Shown: positions 1 to 7,441 of the stretch, piece by piece
Layout: each line of letters begins with the position of its first letter
Position numbering within the stretch: position 1 is the stretch's first letter
Notes under the pieces: generated by a model
Database searches by the model: none
Told to the model about the DNA's origin: nothing
Seen by the model: only the letters and a program-made list of their open reading frames with translations
Program-made: the position numbers and the translations under genes
Assembly: GCA_015487335.1 (NCBI GenBank)
Contig: WFPZ01000299.1
Coordinates: 1 to 23,417, forward strand
Reading direction: 5' to 3'
DNA from: Paracoccaceae bacterium
GTDB taxonomy: Bacteria; Pseudomonadota; Alphaproteobacteria; Rhodobacterales; Rhodobacteraceae
DNA length: 23,417 nucleotides

Positions 1-828
1 CATGACATGGGCGTCACCCACGTGATCCGGGGCGACGACCACCTGGCCAATGCCGCCCGCCAGACGCTGATCTACCGCGCCATGGGCTGGGAGGTGCCGG
101 TGTGGGCCCATATCCCGCTGATCCACGGCCCCGACGGCAGGAAACTCTCCAAGCGCCACGGCGCCACCGGGGTGGAGGAATTCCAGAAGATGGGCTATCC
201 GGCGGCGGGGATGCGCAACTATCTCGCCCGGCTGGGCTGGAGCCACGGTGATGACGAATTCTTCACCGACGAGCAGGCGAAGGAATGGTTCGACCTGTCG
301 GGAATCGGCCGCGCGCCGGCGCGTTTCGACTTCAAGAAGCTGGAAAGCATCTGCGGCCGTCACATCGCCATTGCGGACGATGCTGCACTCGTAGCGGAAA
401 TCGCCGATTACCTTGCCGCAACCGGCAGGCCGCCCCTCACCGAGGCCCAGAAAGAGGGGCTGCTGCGGGCCATGTACTGCCTCAAGGATCGCGCCAGAAC
501 CTTCCCGGAACTGCTTGACAAGGCGCATTTTGTTCTCGCCTCGCGTCCCATCGACATTGATGAGAAATCGCAACGGGCCCTGAACGATGTATCCCGTGGT
601 ATACTGAATGAATTGACGCCGCAGCTGCAAAATGCTAGCTGGAACCGCGACACGCTGGAGGCGGTCGTGGCCGGGGTCGCGGAGGCCCACGGCCTGAAGC
701 TCGGCAAGATTGCCCAACCCCTCCGCGCAGCACTTGCGGGGCGCACCGTTTCCCCGAGTGTTTTCGACATGATGCTCATCCTGGGACGCGAGGAAACCCT
801 CGCCAGGCTGAAGGATGTGCAGGGCTGA
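1..828 (+). CDS. gltX: Glutamyl-tRNA synthetase (C-terminal part; 5' end outside window)
   Basis: Class I aminoacyl-tRNA synthetase that charges tRNA-Glu (or also tRNA-Gln in organisms using the amidotransferase route). The reading frame is open from base 1, so the N-terminal HIGH half is missing; about 275 residues remain. Visible family marks are VIRGDDHLANAARQ near the left edge and the KMSKS-type loop, here KLSKR in GRKLSKRHGAT, which binds ATP. After that comes the helical anticodon-binding region, with RAPARFDFKKLE typical of bacterial GluRS. It ends 59 bases before gltA on the same strand. A GC-rich imperfect hairpin lies in that gap (847-868) without a U tract, so read-through into gltA is possible. 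Alphaproteobacteria often carry two GluRS paralogues; which one this is cannot be told from the fragment. Confidence 0.95.
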   Translation, partial: HDMGVTHVIRGDDHLANAARQTLIYRAMGWEVPVWAHIPLIHGPDGRKLSKRHGATGVEEFQKMGYPAAGMRNYLARLGWSHGDDEFFTDEQAKEWFDLSGIGRAPARFDFKKLESICGRHIAIADDAALVAEIADYLAATGRPPLTEAQKEGLLRAMYCLKDRARTFPELLDKAHFVLASRPIDIDEKSQRALNDVSRGILNELTPQLQNASWNRDTLEAVVAGVAEAHGLKLGKIAQPLRAALAGRTVSPSVFDMMLILGREETLARLKDVQG

Positions 829-887
829 CGGCCCTGAATATGAAACGGCCCGCCCGGCTGGCGGGGCCAGAAACAAGGGGATGACTG

Positions 888-2183
888 ATGGCAGACACCG
901 GAAAAACCGCCAAGCTGACTCTGGACGACAAGACGGTCGAGTTGCCCGTGCTTTCGCCCACCGCAGGGCCTGATGTCATCGACATCCGAAAGCTCTACGC
1001 ACAGGCCGGCGTGTTCACCTACGACCCCGGATACACCTCCACGGCAAGCTGCGCCTCCTCGATCACCTATATCGACGGCGACAAGGGCGAGCTGCTGCAC
1101 CGCGGCTACCCGATCGACCAGCTGGCCGAGAAGTCGCATTTCCTGGAGGTCTGCTACCTGCTGCTCTATGGCGAACTGCCCACCGCCGAGGAGCTGGAGG
1201 ATTTCGAATCGCGTGTGACCCACCACACGATGATTCACGAGCAGATGCACAACTTCTTCCGCGGCTTCCGGCGCGATGCCCATCCGATGGCCACCATGGT
1301 GGGCGTGGTCGGCGCCATGTCGGCCTTCTACCACGACAGCACCGACATCAACGATCCGTGGCAGCGCGAAGTGGCCTCGATCCGGCTGATCGCCAAGATG
1401 CCGACCATCGCCGCCATGGCCTACAAGTATTCCATCGGTCAGCCCGACATCTACCCGCGCAACGACCTCGACTATTCCTCGAACTTCCTGCGCATGTGCT
1501 TCGCGGTACCGGCCGAGGAATACGAGGTGAACCCGATCCTGTCGCGCGCCATGGACCGCATCCTGATGCTCCATGCCGATCACGAACAGAACGCCTCCAC
1601 CTCCACGGTGCGGCTGGCCTCCTCATCCGGGGCCAACCCCTTTGCCTGCATCGCCGCCGGCATCGCCTGCCTGTGGGGGCCGGCCCATGGCGGCGCCAAC
1701 CAGGCCTGCCTGGAGATGCTGCGCGAAATCGGCACGGTGGACCGCATCCCCGAATACATCAAGCGCGCCAAGGACAAGTCCGACCCGTTCCGCCTGATGG
1801 GCTTCGGCCACCGCGTTTACAAGAACTTCGACCCGCGCGCCAAGGTGATGAAGCAATCCGCCGACGAGGTGCTGGAGCTGCTGGGGATCGAGAACAACGA
1901 AACCCTGAAGGTCGCCAAGGAGCTGGAGCGGATCGCTCTCGAGGACGAATATTTCATCGAGAAGAAGCTCTACCCCAACGTGGACTTCTACTCGGGCATC
2001 ATCCTCGATGCCATGGGCTTCCCGACCTCGATGTTCACCCCGATCTTCGCGGTGGCCCGCACCGTGGGCTGGGTCAGCCAGTGGAAGGAAATGATCGCCG
2101 ATCCGGAAATGAAGATCGGCCGCCCGCGCCAGCTCTATACCGGCTACACCCGGCGCGATTACGTGGACGTGGAAAACCGCTGA
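888..2183 (+). CDS. gltA: Citrate synthase, type I (hexameric class)
   Basis: Condenses acetyl-CoA and oxaloacetate into citrate, the entry step of the TCA cycle, in the cytoplasm. The 431-residue length fits the Gram-negative, NADH-sensitive type. The catalytic triad is visible: His267 in HGGANQACLEML, His308 in FGHRVYKNFDPRAK and Asp366 in DFYSGIILDAMGF. The N-terminal beta domain (DIRKLYAQAGVFTYDPGY) is also that of type I enzymes. The start at 888 has AAGGGG at 875-880 with seven-base spacing; an ATG at 881 is in another frame. The gene follows gltX in the same direction, and its 3' side is closed by a long hairpin shared with the convergent enoyl-CoA hydratase gene. Confidence 0.98.
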   Translation: MADTGKTAKLTLDDKTVELPVLSPTAGPDVIDIRKLYAQAGVFTYDPGYTSTASCASSITYIDGDKGELLHRGYPIDQLAEKSHFLEVCYLLLYGELPTAEELEDFESRVTHHTMIHEQMHNFFRGFRRDAHPMATMVGVVGAMSAFYHDSTDINDPWQREVASIRLIAKMPTIAAMAYKYSIGQPDIYPRNDLDYSSNFLRMCFAVPAEEYEVNPILSRAMDRILMLHADHEQNASTSTVRLASSSGANPFACIAAGIACLWGPAHGGANQACLEMLREIGTVDRIPEYIKRAKDKSDPFRLMGFGHRVYKNFDPRAKVMKQSADEVLELLGIENNETLKVAKELERIALEDEYFIEKKLYPNVDFYSGIILDAMGFPTSMFTPIFAVARTVGWVSQWKEMIADPEMKIGRPRQLYTGYTRRDYVDVENR

Positions 2184-2219
2184 CGCGGCACAGGGCCTGC
2201 AGGAAAACCCGGAAGGACG

Positions 2220-2253
2220 ATGCGGGAGGGCGGCGCAGGCCGCCCTTTCGCAT
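2220..2253. terminator. Hairpin terminator between gltA and the convergent hydratase gene
   Basis: The core stem GGGCGGC (2228-2234) / GCCGCCC (2239-2245) has a four-base loop. It extends outward through an A-T and two G-T pairs to ATGCG (2220-2224) / CGCAT (2249-2253). On the + strand only a short TTT follows the core, and it is part of the extended stem. The element lies between two convergent stop codons, so it most likely ends gltA and may also protect the end of the minus-strand transcript. Confidence 0.7.
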
Positions 2254-2268
2254 TTCCCCGCTTCCGGG

Positions 2269-3045
2269 TCAGCGGCCCTCGAAATGGGCCGGGCGCTTTT
2301 CCAGGAAGGCCAGTACCCCTTCCCTGAAATCGCGGGTCTTGCCGCAATCGCCCTGCAGCTGCGCCTCCAGTTCCAGCTGCTCCTGCAGGGTGTTGGCGAA
2401 ACTGGCCCGCAGCGCCTTCTTGACGGCCCGGTAGGCCGCCGTGGGCCCGGCCGCCAGCCTGGCCGCCCGCCCCGCCCAGTGGGCGGCGAAGTCGTCGTCG
2501 GGCACCGCTTCCCAGATCATCCCCCAGTCCTCGGCCTGGCTGGCGGTGATCGGCTCGGCAAACAGCGCCGCCCCCATGGCCTTGGCAAAGCCCACCTGCC
2601 GGGGCAGCCAGTAGGTGGCCCCCGCATCGGGGATCAGCCCGATGCGCGCGAAGGCCTGGACGAAGACGGCACTTTCGGTGGCGATCACCACGTCGCAGGC
2701 CAGCGCGAGGCTGGCCCCCGCCCCGGCCGCCGCGCCGTTGACCGCCGCGATGGTGGGGATGGGACAATCGTAGATCGCCTTGAGCAGCGGTTCGTACTCG
2801 TCGCGCAGGGTGCGCTCGAGGTCGAGATCGGCGGCCGAGGCGCCATCGCCCAGGTCCTGCCCCGAGCAGAAGGCCCGCCCCTGACCGGTGATCACCAGTA
2901 CCCGCGCCTCGTCGCGCGCCTCACGCAGGGCGTGCAGGATCTCGGCCCGCATCTGGCTGTTGAGCGCGTTCATCACTTCCGGGCGGTTCAGCTTCAGAAC
3001 CGCGACCCCGCCCCGGTAGGACAGGCGGATGGTCTCGTATTGCAT
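2269..3045 (-). CDS. Enoyl-CoA hydratase/isomerase, PaaG-like
   Basis: Crotonase-fold enzyme of 258 residues, acting on acyl-CoA thioesters in the cytoplasm. The oxyanion-hole segment GRAFCSGQDL, then AAVNGAAAGAGASLALACDVV, and GLIPDAGATYWLPR with a conserved Asp match the PaaG type of ring-epoxide isomerase of phenylacetate breakdown more closely than classic beta-oxidation hydratases. The ending FREGVLAFLEKRPAHF is also PaaG-like. The start at 3045 has GAGGGGAAA just upstream and gives the family length; an in-frame ATG at 3084 would add 13 unlikely residues. It lies 69 bases behind ccmH on the same strand with no other paa genes in view, so the exact substrate is open. The IOR fusion at 10764-14186 could make arylacetyl-CoA, a possible but unproven link. 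Confidence 0.85.
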   Translation of the reverse strand: MQYETIRLSYRGGVAVLKLNRPEVMNALNSQMRAEILHALREARDEARVLVITGQGRAFCSGQDLGDGASAADLDLERTLRDEYEPLLKAIYDCPIPTIAAVNGAAAGAGASLALACDVVIATESAVFVQAFARIGLIPDAGATYWLPRQVGFAKAMGAALFAEPITASQAEDWGMIWEAVPDDDFAAHWAGRAARLAAGPTAAYRAVKKALRASFANTLQEQLELEAQLQGDCGKTRDFREGVLAFLEKRPAHFEGR

Positions 3046-3114
3046 GGCTTTCCCCTCAGAAGAACTTTCCGGCACGATAGGCAAACCACCGGGAAAGGAA
3101 AGCGGAACGCGCCG

Positions 3115-3792
3115 TCAACTCCCGAGAATTTCCTTCAGCCGCGCCTGTTCTTCGGGGTTCAGATCTGGCTCGGGCTCTTCGGAAGCACGCCGCCTGATGT
3201 AGAAGAACACCACCCCCAGCGCGGTGATCAGCATCACCGGCGCCGCGATCCACAAGATGAGGTTGGCCCCTTTCATGGTCGGCTTGAGCAGGACGTATTC
3301 GCCGTAGCGGTCAACGATGAACCCGACGACCTCGGCATTGCCCTTCTTCTCGTCGATCAGCCCGTTGGCCTGCTGCGCAAACTCCTCCGCCAGGGGACGG
3401 TTCTCGCCAAGCCCCTCCAGTGCCGCGCGCCAGACGTAATCCAGCCTCTGCTCTCGCGAGGACAGCGTCTCGCGCACCACCGTGAGAACCGCCTGCACGG
3501 CGGCAGGGTCCTTCCCGGCCGCCGGATCGTCCAGGGCGGCAAGGGCAAGGTCCTCGATCTTCATGAGCTGCTGACGCAGAAGAAGCTCGCGCAGCAGGAT
3601 GCGCAGATCGCGCGCCAGATCGGCACCGGATTCGTCGATGTTCTCGTTGCGGCAGACCAGGCAGCGCAGGCCCTTGGAGATATCCCGCGCCCGCTCCTCG
3701 AGCACGGGATCGTCAAGGATCTCGTCGGGCTCCACGCTCCAGGCCGGCAGGGCCAGGACGACCGTCAGGATGAGAGCGAGCATGCGCATCAT
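3115..3792 (-). CDS. ccmH: Cytochrome c maturation protein CcmH with an internal insertion
   Basis: Periplasm-facing, membrane-anchored thiol protein that helps present reduced apocytochrome c to the CcmF haem ligation complex. Order of parts: signal peptide (about 1-19), the redox motif LRCLVCRNENIDES with Cys44 and Cys47, ARDLRILLRE, then an extra stretch (about 72-151). The usual closing motif VVGFIVDRYGEYVLLKP follows, and one membrane helix (about 177-198) before a charged tail. Usual CcmH proteins are near 150 residues because ARDLR is followed almost at once by the RYGEYVLL motif; this one has 225. The extra part is helix-prone and charged (IEDLALAALDD, EQRLDYVWRAAL, PLAEEFAQQANGLI). 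The start overlaps the ccmF stop as ATGA, which suggests coupled translation. No frameshift is apparent: both flanking halves lie in one open frame. Confidence 0.92.
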   Translation of the reverse strand: MMRMLALILTVVLALPAWSVEPDEILDDPVLEERARDISKGLRCLVCRNENIDESGADLARDLRILLRELLLRQQLMKIEDLALAALDDPAAGKDPAAVQAVLTVVRETLSSREQRLDYVWRAALEGLGENRPLAEEFAQQANGLIDEKKGNAEVVGFIVDRYGEYVLLKPTMKGANLILWIAAPVMLITALGVVFFYIRRRASEEPEPDLNPEEQARLKEILGS

Positions 3793-5768
3793 TCTGCGGG
3801 GACCCCCTCGGCCTTCGGCGTCTTCCGGACCGCGCCCCCGGCAACCCGGTAGCGGCGGTCGCTCAGGCTGATGATGCCACCCAGGGCCATGATGATCATG
3901 CCGCCCCAGATCCAGTTGGCCATCGGCTTGATGTAGGAGCGAACCGTCCAGCCGCCGTCATCCTGGGCATCGCCCACAACCACATAGATGTCCCGGAAAA
4001 GGTTGGAGGAGATCGCCGCTTCGGTGGTCGGCATGCCCGCTGCGGGATAAACCCTCTTTTCGGGGAACAGGCGGGCAATCTCTTCACCGTCGCGCCGCAC
4101 CGTGATGTCGGCCATGGTGGAGAAGTAGTTCACGCCTTCCGTCTGTTCGATTCCGTTGAGCGTGATCTCGTAGGGCCCGAGCGGATAGGGCTCGCCGATA
4201 TAGGCGACCCGGATATCCTCCGTCTCCCAGGCCATCAGCGAGGTCATGGCCATGATCATCACGCCCAGCCCGGCATGGGCGGTGATCCGCCCCCAGTCGG
4301 CGCGCGGCAGGCGCGCCATCCGGCCCAGCTTGCTGGCCAGGCCGCCCCGGCCCGTCTTCTGCCACAGATCGACAGCCGAGCCCCCGATCAGCCAGGCCGC
4401 CAGCACCAGCCCGATCGGGCCGAGCGCCGAGTTGCCGGTCTGGATCGCATAGGCCAGGGCGCCGAGCGAGATGGCCAGCACCAGCACGCCCCACAGCGGC
4501 TGCATGGCCCGCTTCAGCGTTGCGCGCTTCCACGGCAGCAGCGTGCCGATCGGCAGCAGGGCCACGATCAGCACCCCGAAGGGCGTGAAGGCAACGTTGA
4601 AGAAGGGCGGACCGACGGAAACCTTCCGGCCGGTGACAAGCTCTGCCCCCAGCGGCCACATGGTGCCCACGAAGACCACCAGCGCCGAGACCGCCAGCAG
4701 CACGTTGTTGAACACCAGCGCGCTTTCGCGGCTGACCACGCCGAACACGCCCTTGGCCTGCAGCACATGGGCCCGGACGGAATAGAGCGTCAGCGCGCCG
4801 CCCACGAAGAACAGCAGGATCAGCAGCAGCGCCACGCCGCGTGCGGGATCGTTGGCGAAGGCATGCACCGAGGTCAGAACCCCGGAGCGCACCAGGAAGG
4901 CCCCCATCAGCGAGAAGCCGAAGGCGAGGATCGCCAGCAGGATGGTCCAGCTTTTCAGCGCCTCGCGTTTCTCGACCACGATCGCCGAGTGCAGCAGCGC
5001 CACCGCGAACAGCCAGGGCATGAACGAGGAGTTCTCGACCGGATCCCAGAACCAGAACCCGCCCCAGCCCAGCTCGTAATAGGCCCACCACGAGCCCAGC
5101 CCGATGCCGAAGCTCAGGAACACCCAGGCCGCCAGCGTCCAGGGACGCACCCAGCGCGCCCAGGCGGCATCGACCCGCCCCTCGAGCAGCGCCGCGATGG
5201 CGAAGGAGAAGGAAACCGAAAGCCCCACGTAGCCGAGGTAGAGGAAGGGCGGATGCAGCGCCAGCCCCACGTCCTGAAGCAGCGGGTTCATCCCCTCGCC
5301 GTCCATCGGCGGGCGGGCCAGCCGCAGGAACGGGTTGGAGGTGAACAGCGAATAGGCGATGAAGGCCACGCTGATCAGCCCCTGAATGCCCAGAACCCGG
5401 GCGCGCAGCAAGGGTGGCAGATTGCGCCCGAACACCGCCACGCCGGCTCCGAATCCGGTCAGGATCAGCACCCACAGCAGGACGGAGCCCTCATGGTTCG
5501 CCCACACGCCGGTGATCTTGTAGAACAGCGGCTTGAGGCTGTGCGAGTTCAACGTCACCAGCCGCAGCGAGAAATCAGAAAGCAGGAAAGCCCTGACCAG
5601 GGCCGCGAATGAGACGGCGACGAGCAGAAACTGCACCACCGCCGCCGGTTCCGCCACGCTCATCCAGGCGGCATTCTTCCGATGCGCGCCGACCAGCGGC
5701 ATCACGGTCTGCACGATGGCCACCATCAGGGCCAGGATGAGGGCGAAATGTCCGAGTTCCGTAGTCAT
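3789..5768 (-). CDS. ccmF: Cytochrome c haem lyase subunit CcmF
   Basis: Polytopic inner-membrane protein that ligates haem, delivered by CcmE, to the CXXCH motif of apocytochrome c with CcmH. Its 659 residues are the usual size. The tryptophan-rich haem-handling motif WGGFWFWDPVENSSFMPWL is intact, and conserved HPPFLYLGYVG and NHEGSVLLWVL segments precede it. Many hydrophobic helices are seen along the length, and a large periplasmic domain lies near the C terminus (ETEDIRVAYIGEPYPLGPYE). The start MTTELGHFALILAL at 5768 is chosen because the family begins here; the 61 codons upstream in frame are arginine-rich non-coding sequence. No strong ribosome binding site is visible. It overlaps ccmH by four bases. 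Confidence 0.97.
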   Translation of the reverse strand: MTTELGHFALILALMVAIVQTVMPLVGAHRKNAAWMSVAEPAAVVQFLLVAVSFAALVRAFLLSDFSLRLVTLNSHSLKPLFYKITGVWANHEGSVLLWVLILTGFGAGVAVFGRNLPPLLRARVLGIQGLISVAFIAYSLFTSNPFLRLARPPMDGEGMNPLLQDVGLALHPPFLYLGYVGLSVSFSFAIAALLEGRVDAAWARWVRPWTLAAWVFLSFGIGLGSWWAYYELGWGGFWFWDPVENSSFMPWLFAVALLHSAIVVEKREALKSWTILLAILAFGFSLMGAFLVRSGVLTSVHAFANDPARGVALLLILLFFVGGALTLYSVRAHVLQAKGVFGVVSRESALVFNNVLLAVSALVVFVGTMWPLGAELVTGRKVSVGPPFFNVAFTPFGVLIVALLPIGTLLPWKRATLKRAMQPLWGVLVLAISLGALAYAIQTGNSALGPIGLVLAAWLIGGSAVDLWQKTGRGGLASKLGRMARLPRADWGRITAHAGLGVMIMAMTSLMAWETEDIRVAYIGEPYPLGPYEITLNGIEQTEGVNYFSTMADITVRRDGEEIARLFPEKRVYPAAGMPTTEAAISSNLFRDIYVVVGDAQDDGGWTVRSYIKPMANWIWGGMIIMALGGIISLSDRRYRVAGGAVRKTPKAEGVPAE

Positions 5769-5844
5769 GGCCGGAACATTACCGTTCTTCGCCCTGAAGG
5801 CCAATGCCCCGGCGGTGCCGTTCACGGATTGATGATGGCGCAAA

Positions 5845-6030
5845 TCAGCGCAGTTTTCCCGCCATCCGGCGCTCCTTGCCCCTCTCCCGGCCGGCCACCA
5901 CGCGAAAGCGCCCCTCGACCACGTTTTCCGGCCTGTCACGCAACGCCGCAATGCATGCGCGCAGGGCCCTGTCCAGTTCGTCCGCCGCCTCGCGGTGGCG
6001 CCGCACCGCCTCCTTCAGATTCCTTGCCAT
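5845..6030 (-). CDS. Small basic hypothetical protein (61 aa)
   Basis: Not assigned to a known family. The start at 6030 has an excellent ribosome binding site (AAAGGGAGA about six bases upstream), and the frame has coding-like composition. The product is strongly charged: an amphipathic helix (about 3-32, NLKEAVRRHREAADELDRAL) is followed by an arginine/lysine-rich tail (GRERGKERRMAGKLR). There is no membrane segment, signal peptide or metal motif. It stands 76 bases upstream of ccmF and 74 bases downstream of the holin-like gene, all on the minus strand, so it may belong to either transcript. A hairpin at 6072-6103 separates it from the lysis genes. Confidence 0.65.
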   Translation of the reverse strand: MARNLKEAVRRHREAADELDRALRACIAALRDRPENVVEGRFRVVAGRERGKERRMAGKLR

Positions 6031-6071
6031 CCCGTCTCCCTTTCGCCCTGCTTCATCTTGCCGCAACGCGC

Positions 6072-6103
6072 CGAAGGCCCGGGGCAGAGCCCCCGGCCTT
6101 TCG
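6072..6103. terminator. GC-rich hairpin after the lysis cassette (possible terminator/attenuator)
   Basis: AAGGCC (6074-6079) pairs with GGCCTT (6095-6100), and GGGG (6081-6084) pairs with CCCC (6091-6094), leaving one bulged C and a six-base loop. It starts two bases beyond the stop codon of the 59-residue gene on the minus strand. No T run follows on that strand, so it may act as a processing or attenuation point rather than a full terminator. Confidence 0.45.
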
Positions 6104-6104
6104 C

Positions 6105-6284
6105 CTACCCGCGCGGCAGCCGCTCGCGAATCAGCGTCGTCAGCTCGGTCAGCACCATCGAGTTGCGATTGACCACGTCGCGCGTCGCCTGATCCTTCTG
6201 GTAATCCCGGTAGAGCAGATAGAACACCAGCAGCGCCCAGGGCCCGTTGTCGGCCACCAGCCTGAAAAGCACATCACCCGCCAT
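6105..6284 (-). CDS. Small single-TM holin-like protein (BhlA/UviB-like, 59 aa)
   Basis: A 59-residue protein with one N-terminal membrane helix (about 8-25: RLVADNGPWALLVFYLLY), then a charged amphipathic helix (RDYQKDQATRDVV and LTELTTLIRERL). The plan of a short N terminus, a helix containing a conserved G-P-W/F, and a polar coiled tail resembles BhlA/UviB bacteriocin-type holins by eye; no profile search was possible. Its start overlaps the end of the 3-TM holin gene by 11 bases, so the two are probably translationally coupled. In this position it may be a second holin, an antiholin or an accessory that tunes lysis timing. The frame is open further upstream to 6356, but that extension would lie inside the holin gene and lacks family character. 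Confidence 0.8.
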   Translation of the reverse strand: MAGDVLFRLVADNGPWALLVFYLLYRDYQKDQATRDVVNRNSMVLTELTTLIRERLPRG

Positions 6285-6825
6285 AGAGACGCCTCCATTC
6301 CTCCAGCGCCGCATTGCCGCCGGCCGCCCCCGGCAGTTCTCCGCCCGCGCCTGCACCCTCGCCCAGCGCCTGCAGCGCGGCCAGATTGGCGGCCACCCCG
6401 CGGGCCCGCAGCACCGTCTGGGCGATGGAGCGCTGGAACTCCTGCGATTTCGCCTGATGCCGCGCCCCGAAGTAGAACGAGACGATCGCCCCCAGGAGCC
6501 ACCACAGCGGCTCGGGCACCAGCGCCACCCCCTGCATGCGGGCCGCGAACCAGACCGGATCCACCATCGCCGAGACGAACAGCCCCAGCGTGCCCAGCGC
6601 CAGCGCCGGGCGCGGCAGGCGGTTCAGCCCGTCCATGAAACGGTCGAAACGGCCGCGCCGGGGCACCGCGAACTCGGCCGCGAACTGCCCCAGCGCCGCC
6701 TCGCGCATCAGCGCCTCGCGCACTGCCGCCGCCTCGGCGTTCTCCACGAACACCTCCGCCGTCTCGCGCACCACGTTGCGCCCGCTGCCGAACAGCAGCG
6801 CGAATACCGCCTCGATCAGCCCCAT
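6274..6825 (-). CDS. 3-TM holin of the gene-transfer-agent release type
   Basis: A 183-residue membrane protein expected to form lesions in the inner membrane so that the endolysin reaches the peptidoglycan. The hallmark is the block LPRPALALGTLGLFVSAMVDP, then WFAARMQGVALVPEPLWWLL and GAIVSFYFGARH (about 70-123). I recognise this as the family named for Rhodobacter GTA release (3TM holin, DUF3154/PF11351). An N-terminal charged helix precedes the membrane part, and a Gly/Ala-rich tail follows. The start at 6825 overlaps the endolysin stop by ten bases (ATGGGGCTGA), with AGAGGG upstream. The gene pair is the usual two-part lysis module, here lying inside ccm genes. Confidence 0.92.
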   Translation of the reverse strand: MGLIEAVFALLFGSGRNVVRETAEVFVENAEAAAVREALMREAALGQFAAEFAVPRRGRFDRFMDGLNRLPRPALALGTLGLFVSAMVDPVWFAARMQGVALVPEPLWWLLGAIVSFYFGARHQAKSQEFQRSIAQTVLRARGVAANLAALQALGEGAGAGGELPGAAGGNAALEEWRRLYGG

Positions 6826-7427
6826 GCCGCGACCCTCTGCGCATGTTCCGCCTCGCTCAGCCGAAAGCGCGGCGAGATGAACTCCTCCGCCCGCCGGATC
6901 CAGCCGCCCTTGCCGCCATCGCGCCGGCGGGCGAACTTGCGCAGCGCCGGATTCCGGTCGGCCAGGGCGTAATAGTAGTTGCGCCGGGCGATCCCGTAGG
7001 CATCGGCCAGAAGCTCCGGCCCCTTCTGCGCCACCGCCCGTGCCGCGGCGGCGGTCTTCGGCCCGACGATCCCGTCCACCACCAGATCCTGCCCCATGTC
7101 GTTGAGCAGCCGCTGCAGCAGCTTCACCGCCACCGGCCCCGCATTGACCTGCATGTCGAACACGCCGGGCCACAGCACCTCGGGCAGCAGGTTCAGCCGC
7201 GGGCGGTAGAAATACTCCTCGATGAAGATCTCCGCCGCCTTCTCCGGGGTCATCGCCCGCACGTCGGCCTCGGTGACCTTGCCGTCGCCGGTCAGGTCCA
7301 GCTTCAGCCGGCGCATGGTGGCCAGCGTCACCCCGTGCTTGGTCGGCCCGCCGGGGTCGTCCGGGTCGTTCACGTAGCCGCCTTCCCGGGCCACGATCTC
7401 GGCGGCAATCGCCTCTATGGTCTTCAT
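6816..7427 (-). CDS. Holin-associated N-acetylmuramidase (GH108-type GTA endolysin)
   Basis: Peptidoglycan-cleaving endolysin of 203 residues. The N-terminal glycosidase domain has the GH108 signature REGGYVNDPDDPGGPTKHGVT with the likely catalytic Glu15. The C-terminal half carries the short peptidoglycan-binding domain of this family (VDGIVGPKTAAAA, then GGWIRRAEEF). There is no signal peptide or transmembrane segment, so release must depend on the adjacent holin. Residues 44-55 (DLTGDGKVTEAD) form an EF-hand-like loop, which is unusual for a lysin. No convincing Shine-Dalgarno sequence precedes the start at 7427. Upstream lie two 16-bp repeats (7442-7489), candidate control sites. Rhodobacter capsulatus releases its GTA with such an endolysin-holin pair located away from the capsid genes (established knowledge); function here is by homology. 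Confidence 0.93.
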   Translation of the reverse strand: MKTIEAIAAEIVAREGGYVNDPDDPGGPTKHGVTLATMRRLKLDLTGDGKVTEADVRAMTPEKAAEIFIEEYFYRPRLNLLPEVLWPGVFDMQVNAGPVAVKLLQRLLNDMGQDLVVDGIVGPKTAAAARAVAQKGPELLADAYGIARRNYYYALADRNPALRKFARRRDGGKGGWIRRAEEFISPRFRLSEAEHAQRVAAWG

Positions 7428-7441
7428 GGAAAATCAGCCCA

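Noticed and set aside
847..868. Terminator between gltX and gltA
   Set aside because: The hairpin GGCCCGCC/GGCGGGGCC is imperfect, has no U tract and lies close to the gltA ribosome site, so it is not annotated as a terminator.
2284..3852. 522-codon + strand frame opposite the hydratase and ccmH
   Set aside because: It is a shadow frame of two recognisable minus-strand genes, with repetitive Gly/Arg/Pro/His content.
6105..7427. Prophage remnant
   Set aside because: No integrase, capsid, tail, terminase or attachment repeats are present, composition matches the neighbours, and the holin and lysin are of the GTA-release type.
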